From Ureaplasma zalophigenitalium (GTDB lineage Bacteria > Bacillota_I > Bacilli_A > Mycoplasmatales > Mycoplasmoidaceae): DNA of 36,846 nucleotides. The stretch covers positions 1-36,846 of the forward strand of contig NZ_JAOXHJ010000007.1 in the NCBI RefSeq assembly GCF_025780055.1, read 5' to 3'. The first letter of the stretch is position 1. Every line of letters starts with the position of its first letter. Made by a program: the position numbers and the translations under genes. Shown here in pieces: positions 1 to 8,798 of the stretch. The notes below the pieces were generated by a model. It searched no databases and had not been told where the DNA came from. It worked only from the letters and a program-made list of their open reading frames with translations.

Positions 1-54
1 GTATTAGGCATGCCGCCAGCGTTAATCCTGAGCCAGGATCAAACTCTTAAAAAT
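1..54 (-). rRNA. rrs: 16S rRNA, 5' end only (partial)
   Basis: Read on the minus strand, this holds the universally conserved 5' start of small-subunit rRNA: AAGAGTTTGATCCTGG, then CTCAGGATTAACGCTGGC and GGCATGCCTAATAC. Only about the first 54 bases of the molecule are inside the window; the gene continues past the left edge. The mature 5' end is placed near base 54 by aligning AAGAG with E. coli positions 7-11, so it is good to a few bases. It is preceded by a consensus promoter and a short leader that contains CTTTGAAAACT, a motif common in Firmicute and mollicute rRNA leaders. Confidence 0.97.
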
Positions 55-92
55 TGACGGATTCTATTTAGTTTTCAAAGATCATTTTATAA

Positions 93-110
93 TGTGTTTC
101 GTTAAACACA
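93..110 (-). promoter_or_regulatory. Hairpin at the 5' end of the rRNA precursor
   Basis: A perfect 7-bp stem (TGTGTTT / AAACACA) closes a 4-base loop. It lies at roughly +1 to +19 of the predicted rRNA transcript, so the precursor would begin with a stable hairpin. It may protect the 5' end or take part in processing; that role is inference. Confidence 0.55.
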
Positions 111-117
111 CCATATT

Positions 118-146
118 ATTATAGTGCATACGAAAAAAAATGTCAA
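118..146 (-). promoter_or_regulatory. rRNA operon promoter (consensus -35/-10)
   Basis: On the minus strand TTGACA (146-141) and TATAAT (123-118) are both perfect sigma-70 consensus hexamers, separated by exactly 17 bases. Transcription should start near base 111, about 57 bases before the mature 16S 5' end. It is the strongest-looking promoter in the window, as expected for an rRNA operon. Confidence 0.92.
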
Positions 147-249
147 GTAATTTTTATTTTTTTATGAAATTTTGTTTTTCGGAAGTTTGACAAATCTCTT
201 CAATTTGTGGCACTGATATAAGTATATTACAATATTCCAAAAAAAGCAA

Positions 250-276
250 GAAAAAAAACGCACTGATGCGTTTTCT
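250..276 (-). terminator. Rho-independent terminator of the efp-nusB-rsmE operon
   Basis: On the minus strand AAAACGCA (274-267), loop TCAG, TGCGTTTT (262-255) form an 8-bp stem followed by further T residues. The stem starts right at the TAG stop of the upstream membrane-protein gene, so it ends the operon before the rRNA promoter region. Confidence 0.85.
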
Positions 277-1306
277 AAAAATTACCCGATGATCCTTGAG
301 CTGGTTTTTTCACCTCATCAAATGGATCGGTCTTTTCTTCTGTATTTTCTTCTATTAATAATGCGTGTTTGCTAAGAATTTCTGATGTTGCTTGTTGGCG
401 GTTTTTAATTTTTTGATCAATAGGCATTAAAGCAAAGTCTGTTTTTAATTCGGTTATTAATTCATCTTCACGCTTATTAATTTCTTCGAATTGGTTTTTT
501 GGTAGCTGGTTTTTTTGTTCAATTACGAATTTCATGTAAGCATCTTGGCTTGACTCAACAACATCAAAATATTCAGTTCGTGGATCTAAACGATCGGCAT
601 CGAATTTATGTTTTGTCGCATAAGCTGTAATTTGGTAAGTAATTCTAAAAGAAACAAAGTTATTAAAACCTACCACTACGGTAGCTAATAAAATAACTAT
701 AACAAACACAGCAATATAAGCATTCTTTTTATTCGATAGCATTTTTATTAATAACGTGATTTTTTCGTCGTTTTTTTGTAAATTATAGTAATTTGGATCA
801 ATGAAATCTAAACCTACAATTAAATAACTTAGAAAAACAGTGATCAGCAAAACACTAGCCATGCAGATCGAAGTGGTTAAAGAACTATGACGCACTCATT
901 TTAAATTAATGTTTTCTTTAATTTTTGCACGTTCGCGTTTATTTAAGTAGAAATATAGCAAAATAGTTCCTAAGCCCAGCAGTGTAGTAAATACTGGAAC
1001 TATTTGCGTTGCTAGAGCACTTTTACTAAATGATTTTAAAGATAAAAAGATATTACCTTCTGGTTGTAAAATAATGTCCTTTTGCGCATTTGATATTTTA
1101 TTAAAGGATTCTAAATACATAGCATCCCGTGCATAGAATGTTGAAATCCATTTTCACTCAGCTGGATTTAATTTATTAGTAAAGTTAGGGTGATTTGCTA
1201 GAGCGTTGTTATTTGCATGCATGTAAATACCAAAACCTACAGCAATTGTAATCACAGCTAAAATACCAGCTAATACTATTAAATAATTAATTAGTCTTTG
1301 TTTCAT
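275..1306 (-). CDS. Four-helix membrane protein, unknown function
   Basis: I do not recognise this 343-residue protein. Read with UGA as Trp it starts with ATG at 1306, preceded by AAAGGAGATCAC. Four hydrophobic segments are visible: about residues 6-28 at the N terminus, 99-121, 146-166 and 196-217. The last 125 or so residues are hydrophilic and charged, ending GSSGNF. UGA codons occur in the part before residue 60 and at residue 137, where a table-11 reading would break the gene in two. Its first 20 bases overlap the end of rsmE, and it is the last gene before a strong terminator, so it is probably co-transcribed and translationally coupled with efp-nusB-rsmE. No enzymatic motif is visible; a membrane scaffold or transporter part are both possible. 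Confidence 0.85.
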
Positions 1307-2024
1307 GTGATCTCCTTTGGAAATTTAAATATTGATCTAAAACGCTACATAAATAAACAGCAGCTGTCTCAGCTCGTAAAATAGTTGGGGATAATTTAAC
1401 ACAAAAAACATTTTTATATGTTCTTAATTGCGAAATTTCAGAATCACTAAAACCACCCTCACCACCAATGATTACAGCAATTTTTTTAAGTTTAGTTCAA
1501 TCTATTAATAAATCATAAATGTATTTTGGTTCATTATTTTCATAAGCGACAAAAACTACATCATACAAAGGAATCTGATCACATAGTGTTTGAAAACTTG
1601 TATTTGATTGAAAAATCATTAGATCATTTCGTTTAGCCTGGTTGGTTGCTGTTTCAATAATTTTATTAATGCGTTCAGTCTTAATTTGTTTACAATCATA
1701 TGAACGTTGCAAAACAAGTTGCGCACAAGATTGCACATTTAGTTGTGTTAGTTTGTTAATAGCATCTTCAAATGGTTTTGCTTTCAAACTACCCAAAAAT
1801 ACATCTAAATTGTACGCACGTTCAATATTAATTATTTTTCTTACAACCTGTGCTGTTAAGGGCTTTAAATTCGTTATTTGTGCAATAAACTTTTCTTCAT
1901 TATAAAGCACACAAATTTCTTCGTGTATTTTGATTCGGTGAACCTTGGTTATTTTAAAGACGTCATCATCATAAAAAATCACGGTTTTTTGGTTATCAAT
2001 TTTTTTAATAAAATATTGGTGCAT
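1287..2024 (-). CDS. rsmE: 16S rRNA m3U1498 methyltransferase RsmE
   Basis: RsmE is a SAM-dependent SPOUT methyltransferase that methylates N3 of U1498 in 16S rRNA. The 245-residue product matches the family length (about 240-250). Its C-terminal half carries the trefoil-knot signatures IGGEGGFSDSEI and LSPTILRAETAAVYL, which bind SAM; the N-terminal part is the PUA-like RNA-binding domain. A UGA codon at 1497-1499 encodes Trp, so the SPOUT knot lies beyond the first table-11 stop and is missed if UGA is read as stop. The gene starts one base after the nusB stop (TAA-g-ATG) and its end overlaps the next gene by 20 bases, so it sits in the middle of a coupled operon. Confidence 0.93.
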
Positions 2025-2025
2025 C

Positions 2026-2418
2026 TTATTTTAAAATGGCATCTAAAACTGAATTAATATATTTGTATGATTTTAAATCACAGAAGTCTTTGATAATTTC
2101 CACAGCTTCGTTAATAATTATTGATTTGGGCGTTTTTAATGTTTTTGATTCTGATAAAATTGCTAACATTAACGCCTGTTCTGCATATGGTAATCTTTCT
2201 CAAATTCAGCCGTCTTTTAAATAGGGTTGGATTTCTGTAACCAATGTTTTTTGGTTTTCTAAATAGTATTCAGCCGCTGGTAATCAATCTAGTCCTTCAC
2301 TAAACATTTCAACCGCTCGATCAAGAGCTCTTTGGTGGTCTACTTTATACATAATATAACTATATATAAATTGAAATAGTTTAATTCTTTTTTGACGTTG
2401 AGATAATACTTGCTTCAT
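2026..2418 (-). CDS. nusB: Transcription antitermination factor NusB
   Basis: NusB is an all-helical RNA-binding protein that with NusE/S10 binds boxA of rRNA leaders and supports antitermination. The product is 130 residues, typical for the family. Family-typical stretches are the N-terminal SQRQKRIKLFQFIYSY, ERLPYAEQALMLAILSE in the middle, and the C-terminal KSIIINEAVEIIKDF followed by YKYINSVLDAILK. It contains Trp-coding UGA codons, so it shows no long frame under the standard code. It begins 8 bases after the efp stop and ends one base before rsmE. A TTT GAA AAC-type motif is present in the nearby rRNA leader, but whether NusB acts there is inference. Confidence 0.92.
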
Positions 2419-2426
2419 AACAAACC

Positions 2427-2999
2427 TTATTCTTGTTTCGCACGTGAAACATATTGCCCGTTGGACGTATTAATAATAACCTTTTCGTTTGCTTTGATAA
2501 ATTGAGGAACTTGGAAATCAAATCCCGAAGCTAATCAAGCGCGTTTAGTAGCATTCGATACTGAATTACCTTGTACTGCCTCTTCAGCTTCAACAATAGT
2601 AACTATAATTTGATCTGCTAATGAAGCACCTAATAATTCATCTTCATAGCGCATGATCATTACTTCCGTCCCTTCTTCAATGAAGTTTTTTTCCCATTCT
2701 AATTGTTGATGCGGAATTGCAAACTGGTCAAATGTCTCATTGTTCATGAACACATAATTTGCTCCATCATCATAACTGAATGTCATCTTAACTTTTTCTA
2801 CTAAGGCTTGCTCAACTTTTAATCCTGTTAACACCTCAACAGTAATTGCACCAGTTCTTAAATTTTTCACTTTACACTTTACAATACCTTCACGCATTGC
2901 AGTTTTGTTAAATGAATTTTCTAAAACTTGGTAAATGTTATCCTTGTAAAAAAATGTATGTCCTGCACGCAAATCTTTTGCATGAATTATATTTGCCAT
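2427..2999 (-). CDS. efp: Translation elongation factor P
   Basis: EF-P binds ribosomes stalled at proline runs and promotes peptide bond formation. The 190-residue product has the three-barrel EF-P pattern: KOW-like domain with [13 protein letters not shown] at the start, the conserved [21 protein letters not shown], and a C-terminal OB domain ending [28 protein letters not shown]. The stop is reached only through a UGA-Trp codon at 2535-2537. I chose the ATG at 2999 because AGGTG lies at 3006-3010; a GTG further out overlaps that ribosome site. The tip loop that in most bacteria reads PGKG is here SFNKTAM, with Lys32 at the usual position of the modified residue. First gene of the efp-nusB-rsmE-membrane protein operon. 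Confidence 0.95.
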
Positions 3000-3034
3000 A
3001 ATAATCACCTATTCTAAATCTTATACAATCTATT

Positions 3035-3063
3035 ATTATAACTTATAATGTTATAAATATAAA
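3035..3063 (-). promoter_or_regulatory. Probable efp promoter
   Basis: TATAAT lies on the minus strand at 3040-3035, with TTTATA 17 bases upstream (3063-3058). The -35 is weak and overlaps the terminator of the ribosomal-protein operon. Start would be near 3028, giving a leader of about 30 bases. Confidence 0.5.
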
Positions 3064-3093
3064 AAAAGATCTCCTGAACAGAAGATCTTTTTT
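3061..3093 (-). terminator. Terminator of the rplJ-rplL operon
   Basis: AAAAAAGATCT and AGATCTTTTTT form an 11-bp stem around a loop of about ten bases, immediately after the rplL stop. The U-rich right arm follows in the minus-strand direction. Confidence 0.85.
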
Positions 3094-3108
3094 GCTCATT
3101 TATGAGTT

Positions 3109-3471
3109 TTACGCTAAAGTAACTTTTGCGCCGATTTCTTCGAATTTTTTCTTTAATTCGTTTGCTTCTTCAACTTTAACGTCTTCTTTAATTACAGAAC
3201 CTACTGTTTCAGCAACTTGTTTTGCTTCCATTAAACCAAGACCTGTAATTTCACGAACTAATTTAATTACAGCTACTTTGTTTGCTCCTGTTTCAGCTAA
3301 TTTAATAGTAACTTCGGTTGGAGCTTCTTCAGCTGGTCCAGCTGCAACAGCTACTGGAGCAGCAGCTGTTACACCAAATTCTTCTTCAATAGCTTTCACT
3401 AATTCGTTAAGTTCAAGCATTGACATTTCTTTAATCGCTTCAATAAATTGTGCGTTTGTTAATTTTGCCAT
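3109..3471 (-). CDS. rplL: Ribosomal protein L7/L12
   Basis: L7/L12 forms the flexible stalk of the large subunit and recruits GTPase translation factors. The product has 120 residues, the normal length. The N-terminal dimerisation helices ([30 protein letters not shown]) are followed by an Ala/Pro/Glu-rich hinge (residues about 36-50) and the C-terminal domain with [21 protein letters not shown] and [21 protein letters not shown]. It lies 15 bases after rplJ, with AGAGGT about ten bases before the ATG, and is followed by a strong terminator, making a two-gene rplJL operon. A second open frame on the opposite strand across this gene is only a shadow of its Ala/Glu-rich coding sequence. Confidence 0.98.
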   Translation of the reverse strand: MAKLTNAQFIEAIKEMSMLELNELVKAIEEEFGVTAAAPVAVAAGPAEEAPTEVTIKLAETGANKVAVIKLVREITGLGLMEAKQVAETVGSVIKEDVKVEEANELKKKFEEIGAKVTLA

Positions 3472-3486
3472 AAGTAAAAATACCTC

Positions 3487-3990
3487 TTAATTATTTTCTT
3501 TTTGTTCAGCTACAGCTTTAATTCCATATAGAACATTTCTTAATGGAGCAGTTAAAACTGATAGTAACATTGAGTAAAGGCCTTCTCGACCTGGAATTGA
3601 TGCAAGAGCTGATACTTTGCTTGGTTCAGCGTAAGTATTTTCCACATATGCACCTTTAATTTTGATGAAGTTAAATTCTTTAGAAACTTCATGAACTGCT
3701 TTAATCGCAGCAATTTCATCTTCTGTCGCTACAGCGATAGCATTTGGACCTTGAATTAAACCTTCAAATCCAACGACACCAGCTTTTTCAAAAGCACGTC
3801 TTGTAATATTATTTTTTAAAATATATAATCGTGCATTTGATGCATGTAAAGTATTTCTTAATGCGAGCGTACTAGCGGCGTTTAGTCCTTTGTATTCAAA
3901 AACAATAAATGATTTAGCATTTTTGAATACTTCTGCCATTTGGTCGACTTTGGATTGCTTTAAAGCGATATTGCGTCGAATATCTGACAT
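3487..3990 (-). CDS. rplJ: Ribosomal protein L10
   Basis: L10 anchors L7/L12 dimers to 23S rRNA at the base of the stalk. The 167-residue product shows the L10 pattern: an N-terminal helix with NIALKQSKVDQMAEVFKNAK, FIVFEYKGLNAASTLALRN, LYILKNNITRRAFEKAG, GPNAIAVA and the C-terminal helix GLYSMLLSVLTAPLRNVLYGI that binds L7/L12. The ribosome site AAGAGGT precedes the ATG by about six bases. Upstream is a structured leader typical of autoregulated rplJ operons, in which L10 (with L12) is known in other bacteria to repress its own translation. Confidence 0.97.
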   Translation of the reverse strand: MSDIRRNIALKQSKVDQMAEVFKNAKSFIVFEYKGLNAASTLALRNTLHASNARLYILKNNITRRAFEKAGVVGFEGLIQGPNAIAVATEDEIAAIKAVHEVSKEFNFIKIKGAYVENTYAEPSKVSALASIPGREGLYSMLLSVLTAPLRNVLYGIKAVAEQKENN

Positions 3991-4013
3991 AATATACCTC
4001 TTTTAATATTTAT

Positions 4014-4089
4014 TTGCAATATGCACAGCTTTTTGCACCTGAATAACAAATTAAGTCATGGGACAGTTATTTTCTTGGGCACATTGCAA
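4014..4089 (-). promoter_or_regulatory. L10-type ribosomal protein leader (autoregulatory)
   Basis: Two distant segments of the rplJ 5' UTR pair: 4089-4079 (TTGCAATGTGC in the RNA) and 4024-4014 (GCATATTGCAA), 11 bp with one G-U. Inside, AATAAC (4071-4066) pairs with GTTATT (4047-4042). This is the layout of a closed leader with an internal arm and bulged purine-rich linkers, as in L10 leaders that bind the L10(L12)4 complex. Position, length and operon context agree; the exact match to the known motif was not tested. Confidence 0.72.
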
Positions 4090-4094
4090 GTAAA

Positions 4095-4123
4095 ATTATA
4101 ACATAAAAAATTGTTTTAGCCAA
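4095..4123 (-). promoter_or_regulatory. rplJ promoter
   Basis: TATAAT (4100-4095 on the minus strand) with TTGGCT 17 bases upstream (4123-4118). Start would be near 4088, exactly at the outer base of the long leader stem, which supports both calls. Confidence 0.75.
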
Positions 4124-4226
4124 TTTATCTTTCTATTAAAGGGTATAAACATAAAATGCCTGAAGGTGCCTTTTTACATAAAAGAATTTCAGAAAGCAAT
4201 ATAATTTTTAAAAAAAGAGGTGGTTT

Positions 4227-5000
4227 ATGAAAAAGAAATACATCATTTTATGTTCAACACTTTGTGCCATTACAGTTTTAGGTTTAATTATTTGTTTACC
4301 AATTGTGCTTACTCGTCTAAAAAAAGAACCAGGTTATAGTGAAGAATATGTTCCCATTAAACCTCTTCAACCTATAGCAAACAAAAAAGAAAAACCCGTA
4401 TATGTTGGTCTTAGTAATTCGAATGGGCGAATTATTAAAGCTCATTCGTATGCAGATGATTATTTGAGTATTACAAAAAACACAAAATTACACGCTAATC
4501 AAGAGCACAAAATTTTAAACAATGTCAACTTTAATTTGACAGGTAGCGAATCAGAAATACTTAATCAACTTAAGTCTATAGATCCTGATATCCGTTTTAT
4601 TAAGCATTTCTTGTTTGTAGTAGTAAATGATAATAATGATCAATATGTTTCTAATTTAATGACTAAAACACCTAGCAATGTTTATGATTTGGTTTTTCGT
4701 GCGAATAAACGAAATCAAAGTTTAGGAAAAAGCAAAAACTATTATATTAAATATATTGCATTTTTAATTACAATCCCCAGCATCGTTGAGCATGGTGTTC
4801 TTTTAGAAAAATTTGTTGTTTGACCTTTGCATACACCTATAAAAATTAATACAGACGAACAAATTATTGAATATCAAGAAAATACTAATCCATACAACAA
4901 TAACCAGTATAGTTATAGTGATTACAGCACATATGATTTTGATCGTCCTGGTCTAATTAAAAAAAGATTACATATTCATGACCACGATGGTCATCATTAG
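4227..5000 (+). CDS. Membrane-anchored protein with His-rich tail, unknown function
   Basis: I do not recognise this 257-residue protein. The N terminus (MKKKYIILCSTLCAI, then a hydrophobic run to about residue 28) looks like an uncleaved signal anchor; Cys9 and Cys13 are inside the helix but no clean lipobox is seen. The rest, predicted outside the cell, is hydrophilic and rich in Asn, Lys and Tyr. The last 15 residues hold RLHIHDHDGHH, a possible metal-binding tail. A UGA at 4821-4823 encodes Trp; stopping there would remove about 60 residues including the tail. The start is fixed by AGAGGTGG just before the ATG. A TATAAT box lies at 4200-4205. The lipoprotein gene follows after 13 bases, so the two probably form an operon whose products may act together at the surface. 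Confidence 0.85.
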
Positions 5001-5013
5001 CGAGGTTTAAAAT

Positions 5014-6318
5014 ATGAAAACTAAGAAATTCTGATACTCAATAATCGCTTTATTTGCCTTAAGCAGTTTAGCAGCATCGTTAGCTGTTGCTTGCAAAAAT
5101 GATAATAAAGAAAAAAATAAACCAAAACAGGTATATGACAAAAAACAAAAAGATCCGTCAGTACCTCCTAGTCAATCAGATGAAATAGCTAATCAAGACA
5201 TGAATACAGTACCATTTGACAAAAATTTAAATGGTGCAATTCAGACTCTTTTAGTCAAAAAAGATCAATTTGTTTTGAAAAAAGATCGCACAATTAAGGA
5301 ATTTTTAGTGTATTTAACACCCGATCAATTAGCCATTTTAAAACATAACCCATATTTACGACTTTATACAAAGGACCATCAAGCCAGCATTTTAACTGAA
5401 ATAAATCCTTCACAAATCAAAGTGAGAAATGATAAGCACTACGTTATAGTTGATTTTGAATTTCCCCAAGATCTTATTAATCATAAAACGAACTTTCAAA
5501 TTAGTTATCTTGGTTTCGTGAAAACCAAGCATACTAATGGTAAACTCGTCGTAGAAGATGAAAAAATCTATACAATCAATAACCAAGGATATAACATTCA
5601 AGTGGTCGATGTGAAGGATAATTTGCTTAATGATGAAGATTGACTGCAAATCTATGATCGGGATATAAAACAATATGTGCATTTACGGCAAAGCAATCTT
5701 TTGCCATCAAAATTAACCAAGGAAAATCTGTTAATTGAATTCAATAATCCAAAAGTACAAATTATTGATCAAAAATTAGATCAGGCTAACAATTTAAAAG
5801 GAACCATTCGTTTGACTTTGACTATTGCACTCAATAATCAAAAGCGAACTATTATCTATACAATTATGAATTTACAAACTACGCATAATGATTTATTTGT
5901 CATCGTCGATAACCAAAAGGTTCTCGCCAATGAATTTATTAAAAACACTAACATTCAAAAAACCAAAAATCCATCCAACAAATTAGTGATTCCGATTGAA
6001 ATCAATAATTTATATGACGGATCGATTGACCGTTTTGTTAAACAAAACGAAGGGACTTTAATGCTCTCTGCCCCTGTTTCTGTCATCTTGGTCATTCGCG
6101 ATGCAAACGGGCAAGAATATTTATCAAAACCCCACCCCGTCCAAAGGTTTGGTGTTATTAATTTTCTTTTTGATGATGTGGAATTTAGTACAACTAAAAA
6201 GTATGACATTCTTGCTATGGACGTTATTTTTAATGGTCATAACCCAACACACCAGCCATACCGGATGGTATGCGCACCACTTATTCCGGTTTCTGACCAA
6301 GAAAAAACAAATGATTAA
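5014..6318 (+). CDS. Predicted surface lipoprotein, unknown function
   Basis: The 434-residue product begins MKTKKFWYSIIALFALSSLA followed by ASLAVAC: a lysine-rich n-region, hydrophobic core and lipobox with Cys27 as the expected lipidated residue. After it comes a charged linker (NDNKEKNKPK) and a long Lys/Asn/Ile-rich ectodomain with no recognised domain. UGA codons occur at residue 7 (in the signal peptide) and at 5641-5643; both encode Trp. Two internal stretches of similar style (LTPDQLAIL and LRQSNLLPSKLTKENLLIEF regions) suggest a beta-rich or repeated fold but I cannot prove a repeat. GAGGT lies 7 bases before the ATG. It ends shortly before a bidirectional terminator shared with cmk. 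Confidence 0.87.
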
Positions 6319-6321
6319 TAA

Positions 6322-6346
6322 AAAAACAAGCATCATGCTTGTTTTT
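6322..6346. terminator. Bidirectional terminator between lipoprotein gene and cmk
   Basis: AAAAACAAGCA (6322-6332) and TGCTTGTTTTT (6336-6346) form an 11-bp stem around a 3-base loop, with A- and T-runs on both sides. The flanking genes are convergent, so it can serve both. Confidence 0.88.
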
Positions 6347-6348
6347 CT

Positions 6349-7038
6349 TTATTTTAAATTTGGTAGGTGTTGGAATACAATTGTTAATAAATAATCCACA
6401 CATTGATCAACGTTCATGCCATCGTTATAAATTTCTAATGCATCATCTGCTTTTTTTAAAGGAGCTAAAGCGCGTGTCATATCTAGTTCATCACGTTGCT
6501 TAATTTCCTCGTAAATTGTTTCGTAGTCCTGATTGTCAATCCCCTTATTTTGTTCTAAACGTCGGCGAGCACGAGTTTCGATTTTGGTGTTTAAAAAGAT
6601 TTTTAAATCAGCATTAGTTAATACAACCGTTCCAATATCTCGTCCATCCATCACAGTATGATTTTGTCCTGCCAATCATCGCTGTTTATTGGTTGCATAA
6701 TTTCGGATACAAACATTCTGAGCTACTTGACTAGCTAAATTAGCTACTTCATTTTTACGGACAATATCACTAATGTTTTTATCATTATAATAGACATCAT
6801 CGCCGTTAAAAACAATTTTTTGATCATCTAAAAAATCAGACAACTTTTTTTGTTCGGCATCACTCATCGTTGGTTTAATTGTTGATAATAAATTGTGTTC
6901 ATTTAATACATAAGCATAAGTACGGTACATATTACCTGTGTTAATGTACACAAAATTTAATTTAGCTGCCAATAGTTTAGCAGCAGATGACTTCCCTGAA
7001 CCACTTGGCCCATCAATCGCGATTTTAATTGTAGACAT
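6349..7038 (-). CDS. cmk: Cytidylate kinase
   Basis: Cmk phosphorylates CMP and dCMP to the diphosphates with ATP. The 229-residue product has the P-loop GPSGSGKSS at residues 9-17, the [11 protein letters not shown] region that corresponds to the family's DTGAMYR nucleotide-binding loop, DGRDIGTVV near the middle and the lid RARRRLEQ, with [20 protein letters not shown] towards the end, all typical of Cmk. A UGA-Trp codon at 6676-6678 lies just before [20 protein letters not shown] precedes the ATG. It is the last gene of a three-gene minus-strand group, 20 bases after the tail-anchored protein gene. Confidence 0.95.
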
Positions 7039-7058
7039 TCTAATTCCTTCTTTCTACT

Positions 7059-7613
7059 CTATATGTGTTTATATAAAACAATCATGAGAATGACACTAAT
7101 AATAATTACAATACTAATTAAAACATAAACTAGAATTTCTAACCAATTTTTCTTACTGACTTGAACCTTTAAATCTTTTATGCTAGCTAACTCTTTTTTT
7201 TCTAAATTATCCACGTGTTCAATCAAGATATATTGGTTACTAAACTGCAATCATTCACTTTCTGTTTTCTGAGTTTCGTCAAATAATTTTTGCTCACTAA
7301 AAATCGGATTTACATCATAGTGTTGGTGTAAACTATTTAATTCTTGTAATAAGTTTTTTGTTTCTTGATCTAATTGATCATTGTGGGTACTAATATAAGT
7401 AATTAATTCATGCGTGTATGTTGTGGGTTGATATGGGTCGAATAATGACTCATGAAAATAATCAATTTTTAATTCACTATAATTAAAAATTTTTTTACCA
7501 AGGGTGCTGGCTCGCAAAATAATAGCATTTGCTGCACTACTCATATTAGCATAGAGTTTATACCCATGATAGTATTCAGCGTTCAATTTACTTCGTTTAG
7601 TCAAACTACTCAT
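7059..7613 (-). CDS. Tail-anchored membrane protein, unknown function
   Basis: The 184-residue product is not recognised. It is hydrophilic up to about residue 155 and then has one very hydrophobic C-terminal helix (LEILVYVLISIVIIISVILM, then IVLYKHI), so it should sit in the membrane by its tail with the body in the cytoplasm. The middle is Gln/Glu/Leu-rich and may form a short coiled coil. A UGA-Trp codon at 7251-7253 splits it under the standard code. Its ATG overlaps the end of the PEBP-domain gene by 8 bases (AATGAGTAG), with no good ribosome site of its own, suggesting translational coupling and linked functions. Confidence 0.82.
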
Positions 7614-8691
7614 TTACTTTATTCACTTTAATATATTTATTTAAATAAGAAATCACATGACCAGCCATTGTATCAAAAAAACCAGTTACTGTTGCATCAG
7701 TAATTTTTTGATTCAATTGGTCGATTTCCTTGTCTAAACCAAAGACACTAACGTTTAAATACGCATCATTGGTTAATAATAAGTATTCATTATCTGCAAT
7801 AATCGCGCATTCATGAGCAATTTTTTGTCGTGTAAGAGTATTTAAATTCAGTAACTTTGAGTTTGTTTGGTACGAATTGACAAATTTTAAGTGTTGCTTA
7901 TCTTTTTGGTTGACAATATGTGCATAATGAACTGTTGATGAGCCATTCTTTTCGAAACCAATATTACTTGTAATTAAAATACCATATGCTTTTGTGCTAT
8001 TTAAGTATGTATCATCAATACTGATTTCGCATTGTAATTTTTCTAATAAACGATTTGCCATATCTGGTGTAAAGATATTTAATCACAAGTGGTCAATTTG
8101 AATATCGTTAATTAATCGAACGGATGGGCTTTTAAATAATGGTTGAGCATACTCTTGACTAACTATAACAGCCTGGTTGTTCTTATTTTTTAGTTGTGGT
8201 GCAATTGCATAATTCATTCCCACTCCAATGATTCCGGCTTTATTAATTAAAGAATCAAATTGGTGCATATTTAAATGATCGATTTGTTCAAGAATATCAC
8301 TCGCTAAAGCATAGACGCGAATTTCATAGCGATGGGATTTATTGGGCGGATAAGGCGCGATGTAGCGCAAGTTGTTTTTTTGATTTTTATCTATATAAAA
8401 ACCTGTTGGTAAACCTTGCACAAGTGATGTGTTAGTTTGTGCTGCATTTGCTTCTAAAAAGTTGTTTTTAATATTATATGCGTATCAATGCACATAACTC
8501 ATGCCCATCGCACTCGTTGCTTCATAGTCAATCATAACTACTGCATAACTAACTGCTTCTTTGACTGGAGTTCATTTTAACGCCAATGAAACATGGTTAT
8601 CACCAATGAACTCTGATTCTAAATGATTATTCTCCTTGGCACTTAAAATCTCTATAGTAATTTGTTTGTATTTCTTTTGTTTAACACTCAT
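7606..8691 (-). CDS. PEBP (YbhB/RKIP-like) domain protein with extra C-terminal domain
   Basis: The 361-residue product has an N-terminal phosphatidylethanolamine-binding-protein-like domain (about residues 10-200). The visible core is FIGDNHVSLALKWTPVKEA, SYAVVMIDYEAT, SYVHWYAYNI, then APYPPNKSHRYEIRVYAL (His120-Arg121 of the family's GxHR motif). The usual DPDxP motif is degraded to MIDYEAT. PEBP proteins bind anionic ligands and in bacteria their role is mostly unknown. Bacterial members are normally 150-190 residues; here about 155 further residues follow (from about 204, NIFTPDMANRLLEKLQCEIS onwards) with no recognised fold. A UGA-Trp codon at 8083-8085 joins the two halves in frame, with an in-frame Met at 211, so an internal start for the second half cannot be ruled out. 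First gene of the PEBP - tail-anchor - cmk group. Confidence 0.82.
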
Positions 8692-8733
8692 ATTTTTTTC
8701 TTTCTTAAATTTTTTCCTAGGTTACTAATCATA

Positions 8734-8749
8734 ATTATATTACTATAAT
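8734..8749. promoter_or_regulatory. Divergent -10 elements between PEBP and U32 genes
   Basis: TATAAT occurs on the minus strand at 8739-8734 (towards the PEBP gene) and on the plus strand at 8744-8749 (towards the U32 pair), only four bases apart. No good -35 hexamer is seen for either, and the two promoters would overlap, so they may compete. Confidence 0.5.
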
Positions 8750-8798
8750 ATATAGTGATGTAGCAAAAATACATGAATCGTAGAAGAAAAGAGTTTAT

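Noticed and set aside
3092-3490. 132-codon plus-strand frame opposite rplL
   Set aside because: Antisense shadow of the Ala/Glu/Lys-rich L7/L12 gene; low-complexity Ser/Ala product.
4150-4176. Terminator-like GCCTGAAGGTGCC with T-run upstream of the His-tail protein gene
   Set aside because: Only a three-pair stem can be formed; too weak to call.
5955-6394. Several short frames on both strands around the lipoprotein 3' end
   Set aside because: They overlap the well-supported lipoprotein and cmk genes and cross the terminator; no ribosome sites.
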